Shown piece by piece: positions 16,420 to 24,926 of a stretch of DNA of 33,402 bases (its first letter is position 1; each line of letters begins with the position of its first letter). The stretch comes from an uncultured Bacteroidales bacterium (GTDB lineage Bacteria > Bacteroidota > Bacteroidia > Bacteroidales > Muribaculaceae). The translations under genes were made by a program, and so were the position numbers. The notes under the pieces were generated by a model. It had not been told where the DNA came from. It worked only from the letters and a program-made list of their open reading frames with translations, and did not search any database. The DNA lies in contig CADAFP010000020.1 in NCBI GenBank assembly GCA_902787185.1, positions 1-33,402 on the forward strand, read 5' to 3'.

Positions 16420-17901
16420 ATGGATCGAGCGCTCATATTTGTCACCCTGGCTTTTGCGACGATGTTTTTCATCGCACGCGAAGGCACACGGCTGACCAAA
16501 GAGCGCCTGACCGAAATCGGCATCGCCATTTTCACGTTCTCATGCTGTTTCGGACGCATGTATATCCCTATCATCAAGGGTGACGGCGAGCCTTGTGGAA
16601 CGTTTAACTCAAGCCTCGCGATATGGCCTTTCTATGCCATGGGGGTATGGCTCCTGTGGATTGTCGCCAGAGAAAAGCAGTGGCGCATCCGCCGTCCCAA
16701 CATCTGGCTGTTTTTCATCTTTGCCGGCTATGCCGCGTTCACGTTAATCAATCCCTATAACATGGCGCGGCGCCAGTCGATTGTCGAGGTATTCTACTTC
16801 CTCTCGTTTGCCGTCTTCGTCTATCTGTTCACCAACAGTTTCTCGGTGAAGACCGTGCTGCACGGCATCTACATGGGGCTGGCGTGCACCGTCATCCTGC
16901 ACACGCTGCTGGCCATCCTCTATCCCATCCTTGATTTTGAAGCCGCCATCACACTGTTTGACAGCGAGGCGGCGACACGTAGCGACGAGCGCGTGGGCTC
17001 GGTAGGCACCATGGGACACCCCAATATCCTGGGCACCTATGCGTCCTACTATTTCATCTTCTTCTGCGCATGTTTCGTCACCGCCTTCAAGCGGCAGGAG
17101 AGTGCCATCTTTGCAGGCCTATCATTCTTCATCATCGTCATGACAGCCAGCCGCAGCGCCTTGTTGGCGGCCATGGTGGCGCTGATTGCCATGGTGGTGT
17201 TTTATGTGTATCGGCGCTACAAGTTGCTCAGCCTGCAGAGTTTCCTCAAGGCCATCATCCCCTTGGGCATCTTCATGGCCCTGCTGTTGCAAGGCCCCTT
17301 GAACTTCTTGTTCAACGACGTCGAGAACCTCGACGACATGACGATGTCGCGACTGCTGCACTACTACTGCGGCTACGAGATTTTCCAGGACCATCCACTG
17401 GTGGGAGTGGGTGTGAACACCCATCTGATTTATCTGATTGAGAACAGTTCGGCCATGATTTTTGAACAGGTGTTTGACGTGACCGACCTGTACCAGCCCG
17501 AGGAATTCATGTTCTCCAACCCCATTCACAACATTTGGATTATCCTCGTCGATGAGTTGGGCATCTTCGGTTTCTTGCCGATTTTGGGATTCATCATCTG
17601 GTATATCGCGACATTTAAGCGGCGAACCAGGCGTTCCCGCAACCGATACTATAACATCCTGAACATCTCAGGACTGGGCGTGGTGTTCTGCTGGCTCGTA
17701 CAGGGAAATACCGACTGGGCTCCGCTCACGCCACAGGTGCTCAACCTGTCGCTGCTGTTCATCGCCCTGTCGCTCAACCGCCACTATGCCGCCGAGGAGC
17801 ATCTCGAGTTTGAGACGGTAGAGTCTTCCAGACGGCGACTGCGTGACCAAGCGGCACAGGAGGCCGAAGAAGCCGAAGAGACCGAAGAAGTTAGGAGTTA
17901 G
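16420..17901 (+). CDS. Wzy-like O-antigen/exopolysaccharide polymerase
   Basis: A 493-residue integral membrane protein with about 11-12 hydrophobic helices. The Wzy/O-antigen-ligase motif is visible: a periplasmic loop followed by HPLVGVGVNTHLIYL, and earlier TMGHPNILGTYASYYF. It should join flipped repeat units on the periplasmic side. The C-terminal tail is strongly acidic (EAEEAEETEE). The final residues VRS and the stop codon are encoded by the seven-base TTAGGAG repeat that begins at 17891, so the natural end may have been altered by repeat growth. It lies 38 bases after the Wzc-like gene and 70 before a glycosyltransferase. Confidence 0.88.
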   Translation: MDRALIFVTLAFATMFFIAREGTRLTKERLTEIGIAIFTFSCCFGRMYIPIIKGDGEPCGTFNSSLAIWPFYAMGVWLLWIVAREKQWRIRRPNIWLFFIFAGYAAFTLINPYNMARRQSIVEVFYFLSFAVFVYLFTNSFSVKTVLHGIYMGLACTVILHTLLAILYPILDFEAAITLFDSEAATRSDERVGSVGTMGHPNILGTYASYYFIFFCACFVTAFKRQESAIFAGLSFFIIVMTASRSALLAAMVALIAMVVFYVYRRYKLLSLQSFLKAIIPLGIFMALLLQGPLNFLFNDVENLDDMTMSRLLHYYCGYEIFQDHPLVGVGVNTHLIYLIENSSAMIFEQVFDVTDLYQPEEFMFSNPIHNIWIILVDELGIFGFLPILGFIIWYIATFKRRTRRSRNRYYNILNISGLGVVFCWLVQGNTDWAPLTPQVLNLSLLFIALSLNRHYAAEEHLEFETVESSRRRLRDQAAQEAEEAEETEEVRS

Positions 17902-17937
17902 GAGTGTGGGGCTTCGCCTTGGCGTGGCCGTTAGGAG
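17891..17937 (+). repeat. TTAGGAG heptamer repeat at the end of the polymerase gene
   Basis: Two adjacent perfect TTAGGAG units (17891-17904) overlap the last two and a half codons and stop of the polymerase gene. A third unit (17931-17937) follows after 26 bases. The 10-mer AGGAGTGTGG at 17900-17909 also occurs at 27266-27275 next to another heptamer tract. Small hairpin-forming segments (GGCTTCGCC, CGCCTTGGCG) lie between. Confidence 0.75.
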
Positions 17938-17971
17938 TTAAAGAGACTACTGAGTTTCAAGAGCAGCCCGT

Positions 17972-19090
17972 ATGAGAGATCCGTCGCAGCACATACTGTT
18001 TGTCGCCACCGAGTATGAGTCAGGCATGAGGCCCTATGCCAGCGCCATAATCCATACCCTGTGGCAACAAGGCGACCAAGTGCTCATCGTCGCCAAGAAC
18101 GAACAGGTGAAACACGACTTCGACCAGTTGCCCGCCGAGAGCGTCACCTGGATTGACTATCCCACTTCAAAATTGCGCAAACTGGCCTTCAGGTTTTGGC
18201 CCTCCCGGCTATTCCAAGCCATCGAGCAACAGGTTATCGGCCATGGCATCACCCTCATCTACAGCCTCACGGGGGAGTTGGTTCTCGTTAACGGCTACCA
18301 GCGGTTGCGGCGCATGGCTCCACTGCTCTACACCATCCACGATGCCACGGGGCACGATTCAAAGTTCGACGGGGTGATCTCATGGCTCAAGCACAGGCTC
18401 ATCGTGCATTGGCCTCAGCAGCGCCTCATCAAGATGACCACCCATCAGGTCACCAACAGCAAGACGCAGCAGCAACAGGTCCAAACGCGTTTCCCCTATC
18501 ACGACGTGTATTATGCGCCCTTCCCCACCCTGGTCACCGATGCCATCGCCCAGGGCAACACCCGTGTACCCGAACTCGCGGACATCGACGGCGGCTATAT
18601 CCTCTTCTTTGGCAACGTGCAACTGTACAAAGGGGTGCACCTGCTCTACGACACCTATCTGTCTCATCCTGAACTGCGCCGCCTGCCGCTGGTGATTGCC
18701 GGCTCGGGCTACATCTATTTCAAGCGCAACAGCGACGAGCAGGGTGTCATCTTCATCAACCGATTCATCGACGACAGCGAGGTGGGCGACCTGTTCTCCC
18801 GCGCCGCCGTTGTGGTCTATCCCTACATCTCGGCAACCCAGAGCGGCGTGACCAGCATCGCCAGCTACTACGGCAAGCCGATGGTGTTGAGCGACCTGCC
18901 CTTCTTCAAGCAGACCTGTGAGGGTTGCGAGGGCATCCATTTCTTCCCGACAGGCGACAGCAATGCACTTGCCACCGCCATCACCCGGGCACTGCACAGC
19001 CCTGACACGAGCACCCGCCCCCTATACGACCGCGAGTACTCCGTCCAAGCCTTGCGCACCGCCTTGAGCGAAGTCATCGCAAGAGTCTAA
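17972..19090 (+). CDS. GT4-type glycosyltransferase
   Basis: A 372-residue soluble protein with the GT-B layout: an N-terminal half opening HILFVATEYESGMRPYASAI, and a C-terminal nucleotide-sugar half with ILFFGNVQLYKGVHLL, LVIAGSGYIYF and SATQSGVTSIASYYGKPMV. In GT4 enzymes the last stretch holds the E-x7-E region; here the pattern is relaxed (SGVTSIASYYGKP), as in some family branches. It should add one sugar to the lipid-linked repeat unit on the cytoplasmic face. Donor and acceptor cannot be told. It follows the polymerase gene by 70 bases and precedes a strong internal promoter. Confidence 0.85.
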   Translation: MRDPSQHILFVATEYESGMRPYASAIIHTLWQQGDQVLIVAKNEQVKHDFDQLPAESVTWIDYPTSKLRKLAFRFWPSRLFQAIEQQVIGHGITLIYSLTGELVLVNGYQRLRRMAPLLYTIHDATGHDSKFDGVISWLKHRLIVHWPQQRLIKMTTHQVTNSKTQQQQVQTRFPYHDVYYAPFPTLVTDAIAQGNTRVPELADIDGGYILFFGNVQLYKGVHLLYDTYLSHPELRRLPLVIAGSGYIYFKRNSDEQGVIFINRFIDDSEVGDLFSRAAVVVYPYISATQSGVTSIASYYGKPMVLSDLPFFKQTCEGCEGIHFFPTGDSNALATAITRALHSPDTSTRPLYDREYSVQALRTALSEVIARV

Positions 19091-19099
19091 GGTCTAAAT

Positions 19100-19130
19100 T
19101 TGGAGAATCGGGAAATAAACCGTAACTTTG
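19100..19130 (+). promoter_or_regulatory. Predicted internal promoter before the beta-helix gene
   Basis: TTG (19100-19102), exactly 20 bases, then a perfect TAACTTTG (19123-19130). It starts nine bases past the glycosyltransferase stop and should give a leader of roughly 35 bases to the ATG at 19169. The second half of the locus can therefore be expressed apart from the first. Confidence 0.85.
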
Positions 19131-19168
19131 CCCTTCAGTCTAATTGTTGTATTTAATGTGGAGTGACT

Positions 19169-20857
19169 ATGAAACAGTTCATGAAATATAGTTGCCTGGT
19201 CATGCTGGCGTGCATGACGGCCTTCATCGCCCAATCCAAGGTCATCAACATCGACATCGATGCCATCAAGGGCGACTTGACCACCCAGTTGAACGCGATG
19301 TGCGAGAAAGCCACCTACGACGACACCGCAGTGCTCAACTTTGGCCGGGGGAAATATACCATCGACGGCACCATCATGCTGCGCTGCAATGTCGTCATCA
19401 AGGGTCAGGGCAGCGACAAGAGCACCGTCATCATCGACAACAATCCCGCCAAGCCGCTCACCACCGACACCTATTTCATGCTCCACGGCACGCTTGCCAA
19501 CACCATCAATGTGTCTATCAGCGACATCACCTTCAGGATGCGGGAGCACAAGGGCATCTGGTGGAAAGGCATCGAGAAATACATCTTCCAGATTCACCAC
19601 GCCAACAAGGTGGACATGCACAACGTGGAGAGTTACCTGGCCGACGCCAATGCCACCAACTTTAATTTGCATGTCTGCTCCAACGTGACTGTCACCGACT
19701 GCATCTTCTCCAACTACAACAACAGCGAGATAGGCGGCTGCCTGTGGCTACGCGGCGAGATGCACAACGTCCACGTTTGGAACAACAAGTTCTACAAATA
19801 TGGTAAGGACGAGGCGCTGGCCGTGTTTGACCGCCTTGTGGACAACTCCCGCAAGTACATCCGTGGCAAGGCCAATCGCACCAACATCCTTATCGAGGAC
19901 AACGACATCTACTATGGCGAATACAAGGGGAACAACAAGAAGGACCCCGAATCCAACTGCGGCATGGTGTTCTCAATGCTCACCGACCACAGGAAAAGCC
20001 AAGACCAATGCGCCACACGCAATTTCTCGTTGCGCAACAACAGGTTCTACATCAGCGAGGTCACTTCACGTTGCATCTACATCGGTTTTGACCCTGCCGA
20101 CACCCACGAGAACATCCGCATCGAGAATAACCAGATCATCAACTCGGCCATCAAGCGCAATTACACCTTCACCCATCATGATATCGATGTGGAGGACTTC
20201 AGCTCGTGCACCGACACCATCGCCATCGTGAACAACACCGTCAAGAACTCCAACGTGGTGATTAACTCCGAGGGCTCGAGCGGCTACACTTTCCTTCACG
20301 CGCTGGGCGCCACCGTGCTTGTTCAGGGCAACATCGTGACCAATACGGCCACCGTCAACCCCAACAACGGCAAGACGGCGGGTGTGAGGGTTTTGTCCTG
20401 TGGCACCGAGGGCGGTGACATCACCATGCGCGACAACGTGTTCAAGGGTGTCAACTACGTGGGGCATTTCAATTCGAGCAAACCGTGCAAGTTTGCGTCA
20501 TTCACTGCCACCAACAACCACTTTGAGGGCGACACCCGCATCTACTGCCACAACATCGAGGAATTGAACTTGACTTTCACACACAACACCCTGGTGAGCA
20601 ACAACATGAACTTCTTCTTGCAGGAATTTGCCAAGCAAGGCAAGTTGGTGTTCAATTACAACAAGGTCACTGTCAAGCCCGGCGGTGGTATGCTCATGAC
20701 ACACTGGGACAAAAAGACCTCGACCAATGCCATGCGCTTCAACCTGCTTGAGGTGAAAGGCAACACCTTCAAGGGCGTGAAGAGTGAAAGAGAGTTGCTA
20801 CAGAACATGACCAACACGCGCAAGCGTAAGGTGTCCTCAAACAAAGTGTCCCGCTAA
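19169..20857 (+). CDS. Secreted right-handed beta-helix protein (pectate-lyase-like fold)
   Basis: A 562-residue exported protein. A signal peptide (about 1-23, MKQFMKYSCLVMLACMTAFI) is followed by many short repeats rich in N, V and I of the type IENNQIINSA, VNNTVKNSNV and RDNVFKGVNY, the mark of a parallel beta-helix. The front part has YTIDGTIMLRCNVVIKGQG, as in pectate-lyase-3/polygalacturonase-like proteins. In polysaccharide loci such folds often serve as lyases, hydrolases or epimerases acting on the polymer. I see no certain catalytic set. The start is ATG 19169 rather than GTG 19163. It has its own good promoter. No T9SS C-terminal domain is evident. Confidence 0.8.
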   Translation: MKQFMKYSCLVMLACMTAFIAQSKVINIDIDAIKGDLTTQLNAMCEKATYDDTAVLNFGRGKYTIDGTIMLRCNVVIKGQGSDKSTVIIDNNPAKPLTTDTYFMLHGTLANTINVSISDITFRMREHKGIWWKGIEKYIFQIHHANKVDMHNVESYLADANATNFNLHVCSNVTVTDCIFSNYNNSEIGGCLWLRGEMHNVHVWNNKFYKYGKDEALAVFDRLVDNSRKYIRGKANRTNILIEDNDIYYGEYKGNNKKDPESNCGMVFSMLTDHRKSQDQCATRNFSLRNNRFYISEVTSRCIYIGFDPADTHENIRIENNQIINSAIKRNYTFTHHDIDVEDFSSCTDTIAIVNNTVKNSNVVINSEGSSGYTFLHALGATVLVQGNIVTNTATVNPNNGKTAGVRVLSCGTEGGDITMRDNVFKGVNYVGHFNSSKPCKFASFTATNNHFEGDTRIYCHNIEELNLTFTHNTLVSNNMNFFLQEFAKQGKLVFNYNKVTVKPGGGMLMTHWDKKTSTNAMRFNLLEVKGNTFKGVKSERELLQNMTNTRKRKVSSNKVSR

Positions 20858-20883
20858 TTCCAGCAAGACTTCATCTCTCGACC

Positions 20884-21975
20884 ATGAACATATTGATTAT
20901 CAACTGCATACTATCGACAGCCGAGCATGGTGTCATCAAGCGCAAGGAGTCTATCAGCGATTGCATGATCAGTAACTTCGCGCGCGGGTTCATCGAGTTG
21001 GGGCACACGGTCACTCTGTTGGCGAGCGAGGAATACAAGCCCACCGGGCCTGACAGCGACCTCCCCTTCGAGGTCGTGTATTTCCCGTCACGCCTGCCAC
21101 AGGTGTTCAAGCCCGGACTGTTGCCCTGGCCACGGGGAATGCGCCAGTGGCTGAAGAGCCATGCTGACGCCTATGACATGGTCATCGCCAGCGAGTCGTT
21201 CCAGATAGCGTCGCTTATCGCGGCCCGCGTTTGCCCACAGCGACTCGTAATCTGGCAGGAATTGGACCGCCACCAGCGGCTGCTGTTCAAGTTGCCCTCC
21301 CGGTTTTGGCACCACGTCATCGTGCCGCTGTTCATGAACAAAATCACCGTTGTGCCCCGCAGTGAGCCCGCGCGCCAGTTCATCAGCCGCTATAGCCGCC
21401 ATGTGAGCAACGTGATTGTCGATCACGGCACCGATGCCCACACGCTCTACCCCAGCGACGAGGTGGACAAGGCATTCATCGTGGTCTCGCAGCTGGTCGA
21501 GCGCAAACGGGTGGACAGCATCATCAGGAAATTTGCCCGCCTGGTCGGTCAGGAGGCTTACAGCGGCTACCGCCTGGACATCATCGGCGACGGAGACCAA
21601 GCCGATGAACTGAAACGGTTGGCCATCTCGCTGGGCATCGAGGACAAAGTGATTTTCCACGGATTCATGAGCCATGAGCAACTTGCCGAGCCCCTGCGCC
21701 GCTCGTTGGCACTGCTCGTGGACACCAGCAGCGACCTGAATATGGTCACCATCGCCGAGGCCATTACCAGCGGCACCCCCGTTGTGACCAACATGAAGCC
21801 TTCGACAGCATCGTTCATCGCCAGCAAGGGTCTGGGCGTTGCCCGTGACGGCTGGGACGAGAACGACCTCATCAAGGTTATCGAGGAGTATGACACGATG
21901 CATGGCGCTTGTGTCAACGAGGGCAAGGAACTGACCAACGTGGCCTGCGCCCGCAAGATGATAGGCATCAAATAG
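20884..21975 (+). CDS. GT4-type glycosyltransferase
   Basis: A 363-residue GT-B protein. The N-terminal half begins MNILIINCILSTAEHGVIKRK, with a Rossmann-like strand, and has FARGFIELGHTVTLLASEEY. The C-terminal half has AFIVVSQLVERKRVDSIIRKF, LDIIGDGDQADELKRLA, VIFHGFMSHEQLAEPL and DTSSDLNMVTIAEAITSGTPVV, the last being the GT4 nucleotide-sugar site with an E-x7-like spacing (MVTIAEAITSGTP). It should build the repeat unit in the cytoplasm. It lies 26 bases after the beta-helix gene, so it probably shares the promoter at 19100-19130. Confidence 0.87.
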   Translation: MNILIINCILSTAEHGVIKRKESISDCMISNFARGFIELGHTVTLLASEEYKPTGPDSDLPFEVVYFPSRLPQVFKPGLLPWPRGMRQWLKSHADAYDMVIASESFQIASLIAARVCPQRLVIWQELDRHQRLLFKLPSRFWHHVIVPLFMNKITVVPRSEPARQFISRYSRHVSNVIVDHGTDAHTLYPSDEVDKAFIVVSQLVERKRVDSIIRKFARLVGQEAYSGYRLDIIGDGDQADELKRLAISLGIEDKVIFHGFMSHEQLAEPLRRSLALLVDTSSDLNMVTIAEAITSGTPVVTNMKPSTASFIASKGLGVARDGWDENDLIKVIEEYDTMHGACVNEGKELTNVACARKMIGIK

Positions 21976-22054
21976 CCGCTAATCTTTGGTTTTCAGTAAT
22001 AAAAACGGTGCCAGCACGTTCATCTAATATGTTATCCATAACAGAGCCTCAATC

Positions 22055-23548
22055 ATGAGAAAACATTTATTGACAAGCCTACTCATCATCTTCTTGACTG
22101 GCCTCACAATGAATGGCCAGGCAGGATTGCGGCCTCGTGGCGACGTGAACCGCGACTGGACCGTCAACGTTTCGGACATCAATGCCCTGATCGACTCGAT
22201 ATTCCACGACGCCAAGTATCATGCGCTCTACAGCTATGATGCCGACGTCAACGGCGACCAAGACATCAATATTTCGGACCTCAACGCCATCATCGGCGCC
22301 ATCTTGGGGGACTCACTGCCGCCCATGCCCACCTTCTCGGGCACACTGCCGGTGCTGTATATCAACACCGAGGGACACCGCAACATCGATAGCAAGGAAA
22401 AGGAAAACTACCTGCAGGCACAATGGTGGCTCGACGCCATGGACATCGAGGGCTATGAGTCCATCGGCTCGCCCGAGCAGCCGCTGGGCATGGTCATCAA
22501 GGGACGCGGCAACTACACCTGGGAGAACTTTGCCAAGCGGTCATTCCGCATCAAGCTCGACACCAAGCAGCCGCTCATGGGCATGAAGAGCAACCGCCAC
22601 TTCTGCCTGATGGCTCATGCCGACGACCACCTGGCCAAACTCAAGAACACCGTGGGCTTTGAACTGAGCCGACGCATCGGCCTGGCCTACACGCCCGCCC
22701 AGAAGCCTGTCGAAGTGGTGCTCAACGGCCAGTACATTGGGCTGTATTTCATCACCGAAAAAATCCGCGTGGAGAAGAACCGCGTCAACATTGAGGAACA
22801 GGCCGACATGGAGACCGACCCCTACAGAATCACTGGGGGATGGCTGCTTGAACTCAACGATTTTGACGGTGAGGTCATCATGATTCAGGAGCACTATATG
22901 GACCCGTGGGACTGGGACGACATGCTCTGCTTCCTCGCAGTGAGTCCTGAGGCCCTGTCACGACAGCAGAAAAATTACATTGAGAATTTCCTCACCCAAG
23001 CCAACATTGCCATCCAGTCCGATGACCTGAACAGTACCGAGTGGGAAAAATACATCGACCTCGACGCGCTCGTGAAATACTATATCGTGGGCGAAATCAT
23101 GGACGACTTTGAGCACTTTGCCGGCAGTTGCTTCATGCACAAGCATCGCGGGGATTCCACCAAACTGATTTTCGGACCCGTATGGGACTTCGGCAACTCG
23201 TTCACCCGCGAGGCCCATTACGGACCCGACTCGGTGGGGCATTTCATCTATGAGCCCATCACCTTCATCCACCCCCACTGGATTGGCGAGATAGCAAAGT
23301 TTCCCCATTTCCAACAAGCGGTGAGGGATTGCTGGAAACAATTCTATGGCTCTGGTTTCAAAGGCATGGAACTCGACCAGTTCATTGACAACTTCGTGAA
23401 CTACATCAAGCCCGCCAACAAGACCGATGTCGCCCGCTGGCCAGACTATAGCATTGATTACCAGAAACAGGAATTCAAGCGAATGATTCACGCCAAAATC
23501 GACTGGTTGCAGAGCCAGTGGGGCACCACCATTCCAGACCAGAATTGA
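22055..23548 (+). CDS. Secreted dockerin-CotH kinase-like protein
   Basis: A 497-residue exported protein. A signal peptide (1-22, ending MNGQA) is followed by a type I dockerin (about 29-88). The dockerin has two calcium-binding loops, GDVNRDWTVNVSDINALI and ADVNGDQDINISDLNAII. A CotH domain (about 145-440) follows, with KGRGNYTWENFAKRSFRIKL, VVLNGQYIGLYFITEKI, YIVGEIMDDFEHFAGS and the metal-binding FGPVWDFGNSF. CotH proteins are atypical protein kinases, known from spore coats, and many secreted bacterial forms exist. Partner and target are unknown, and no cohesin is visible nearby. It sits inside the polysaccharide locus, 79 bases after a glycosyltransferase. No T9SS C-terminal domain is evident. 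Confidence 0.87.
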   Translation: MRKHLLTSLLIIFLTGLTMNGQAGLRPRGDVNRDWTVNVSDINALIDSIFHDAKYHALYSYDADVNGDQDINISDLNAIIGAILGDSLPPMPTFSGTLPVLYINTEGHRNIDSKEKENYLQAQWWLDAMDIEGYESIGSPEQPLGMVIKGRGNYTWENFAKRSFRIKLDTKQPLMGMKSNRHFCLMAHADDHLAKLKNTVGFELSRRIGLAYTPAQKPVEVVLNGQYIGLYFITEKIRVEKNRVNIEEQADMETDPYRITGGWLLELNDFDGEVIMIQEHYMDPWDWDDMLCFLAVSPEALSRQQKNYIENFLTQANIAIQSDDLNSTEWEKYIDLDALVKYYIVGEIMDDFEHFAGSCFMHKHRGDSTKLIFGPVWDFGNSFTREAHYGPDSVGHFIYEPITFIHPHWIGEIAKFPHFQQAVRDCWKQFYGSGFKGMELDQFIDNFVNYIKPANKTDVARWPDYSIDYQKQEFKRMIHAKIDWLQSQWGTTIPDQN

Positions 23549-23598
23549 CACGCTGACGGCGGTCTTGAGAAAAACCGCACCACCATCACAACATTAGG

Positions 23599-23637
23599 GG
23601 GACTTGTTCGTTATAGTAGATGGGCAAGTCTCTTTTT
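23599..23637 (+). terminator. Possible weak intrinsic terminator after the CotH gene
   Basis: GACTTG (23601-23606) pairs with CAAGTC (23625-23630), extended by one G-U and one G-C pair, with an 18-base loop and then TCTTTTT. The stem is short and the loop long. It may partly separate the CotH gene from the radical SAM gene. A second small hairpin (GCGGT/ACCGC) lies just before it. No exact promoter was found between here and 23708. Confidence 0.45.
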
Positions 23638-23707
23638 GGGCTTGTGCCACCCAAGACATGATAAACCCTTTCTCGGGACACTCATTTAGTGAAACCTAAT
23701 TGATGTT

Positions 23708-24919
23708 ATGGCAGGAAAGAAACTCAACGGAACGGTGATTGTTACATATCGCTGCAACGCGCGTTGCTCGATGTGCAACCGCTATAAAGCACCCTCACGT
23801 GCCGAGGAGGAAATCTCCATCGAGACCATCAGCAAGCTCCCCAAGATGTATTTCACCAACATCACTGGCGGAGAGCCTTTCATACGCACCGACCTGAAAG
23901 AGATTGTGCGCGAGCTCTACAAGAAGAGTGACCGCATCGTCATCTCCACCAACGGCTTTTTCACCGACCGCATCATCGACCTTTGCAAGGAATTCCCGCA
24001 AATAGGCATCCGCATCTCCATCGAAGGCCTGGAGCGGACCAACAACGAGATACGCGGCCTCAACGACGGCTACCAGCGGGGCTACAACACCCTGAAGCAG
24101 TTGCGCGAGATGGGCATGAAGGATGTGGGCTTCGGCATGACGGTGCAGGACAAGAACGCGCCCGACCTGGTGCCGCTGTATCAAATCTCTAACGAGATGG
24201 GGATGGAGTTTGCCACGGCATCGCTGCACAACTCCTTCTATTTCGTCGAGGCCAAAAACATCATCCACGACCGCCCGATGGTCGCCAAGAACTTTGAAAA
24301 CCTGGTCAACGAGTTGCTCAAGAGCAATTCGCCGAAGAAGTGGTTCCGTGCCTACTTCAACCACGGACTGATTAACTATATCTATGGTCAGCAGCGCCTG
24401 CTGCCCTGTGACATGTCGTTTGACACGTTCTTCATCGACCCCTATGGCGACGTCATGCCGTGCAACGGCACCAAAGACAAGGAGGTGATGGGAAACCTGA
24501 ACCGCCAGACGTGGGACGAACTGTGGAACTCGCCCGAGGCCGAGGCGGTGCGCCGCAAGGTGCGCTGCTGCGACCGCCAGTGCTGGATGATCGGCTCGGT
24601 GAGCCCCGCCATGCACAAGTACATCGCGCGCCCCGCGATGTGGGTGGCAAAGCACAAGCTGAAATCGCTGCTGGGCATGAAGTACTCGATGTATGAGTTG
24701 CCCATCTGCCGCGATTACCGCGACGGCAAGGTGACCAAGGAAGAGTTGGACAAACTCTCGACCTGTGACATGGAGGCGGTGATCAACAACGGCCTGTCGG
24801 AGGATTCCAAGCAGGCCCTCAAGGACAAGCGGGGCGAGGACATCGTCAATGCCGACGTCGCCGCTCAAGGCTACGAGGCAACGAAGGCCGAAACCGACCG
24901 TGACATCACCATCAACTGA
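23708..24919 (+). CDS. Radical SAM protein with SPASM-like C-terminal domain
   Basis: A 403-residue enzyme. The radical SAM cluster motif is Cys16, Cys20, Cys23 (CNARCSMC), with GGEP at 54-57 and an ISTNGFF strand, all of the standard core. After about residue 225 come further cysteines in the SPASM pattern: LLPCDMSF, DPYGDVMPCNGT and VRCCDRQCWM, expected to hold extra iron-sulfur clusters. A tail of about 100 residues follows. SPASM enzymes modify peptides, proteins or sugars. The context, seven bases before a glycosyltransferase and after the CotH gene, suggests a role in making or modifying surface polysaccharide, but the substrate is unknown. No small precursor peptide gene was found next to it. 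Confidence 0.88.
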   Translation: MAGKKLNGTVIVTYRCNARCSMCNRYKAPSRAEEEISIETISKLPKMYFTNITGGEPFIRTDLKEIVRELYKKSDRIVISTNGFFTDRIIDLCKEFPQIGIRISIEGLERTNNEIRGLNDGYQRGYNTLKQLREMGMKDVGFGMTVQDKNAPDLVPLYQISNEMGMEFATASLHNSFYFVEAKNIIHDRPMVAKNFENLVNELLKSNSPKKWFRAYFNHGLINYIYGQQRLLPCDMSFDTFFIDPYGDVMPCNGTKDKEVMGNLNRQTWDELWNSPEAEAVRRKVRCCDRQCWMIGSVSPAMHKYIARPAMWVAKHKLKSLLGMKYSMYELPICRDYRDGKVTKEELDKLSTCDMEAVINNGLSEDSKQALKDKRGEDIVNADVAAQGYEATKAETDRDITIN

Positions 24920-24926
24920 AGTCAGC

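Noticed and set aside
24849-24926. Upstream ATG start for the glycosyltransferase after the radical SAM gene
   Set aside because: It would overlap the radical SAM gene by 71 bases and add a low-complexity stretch; MKIAVTGTRGIP at 24927 is the family start.
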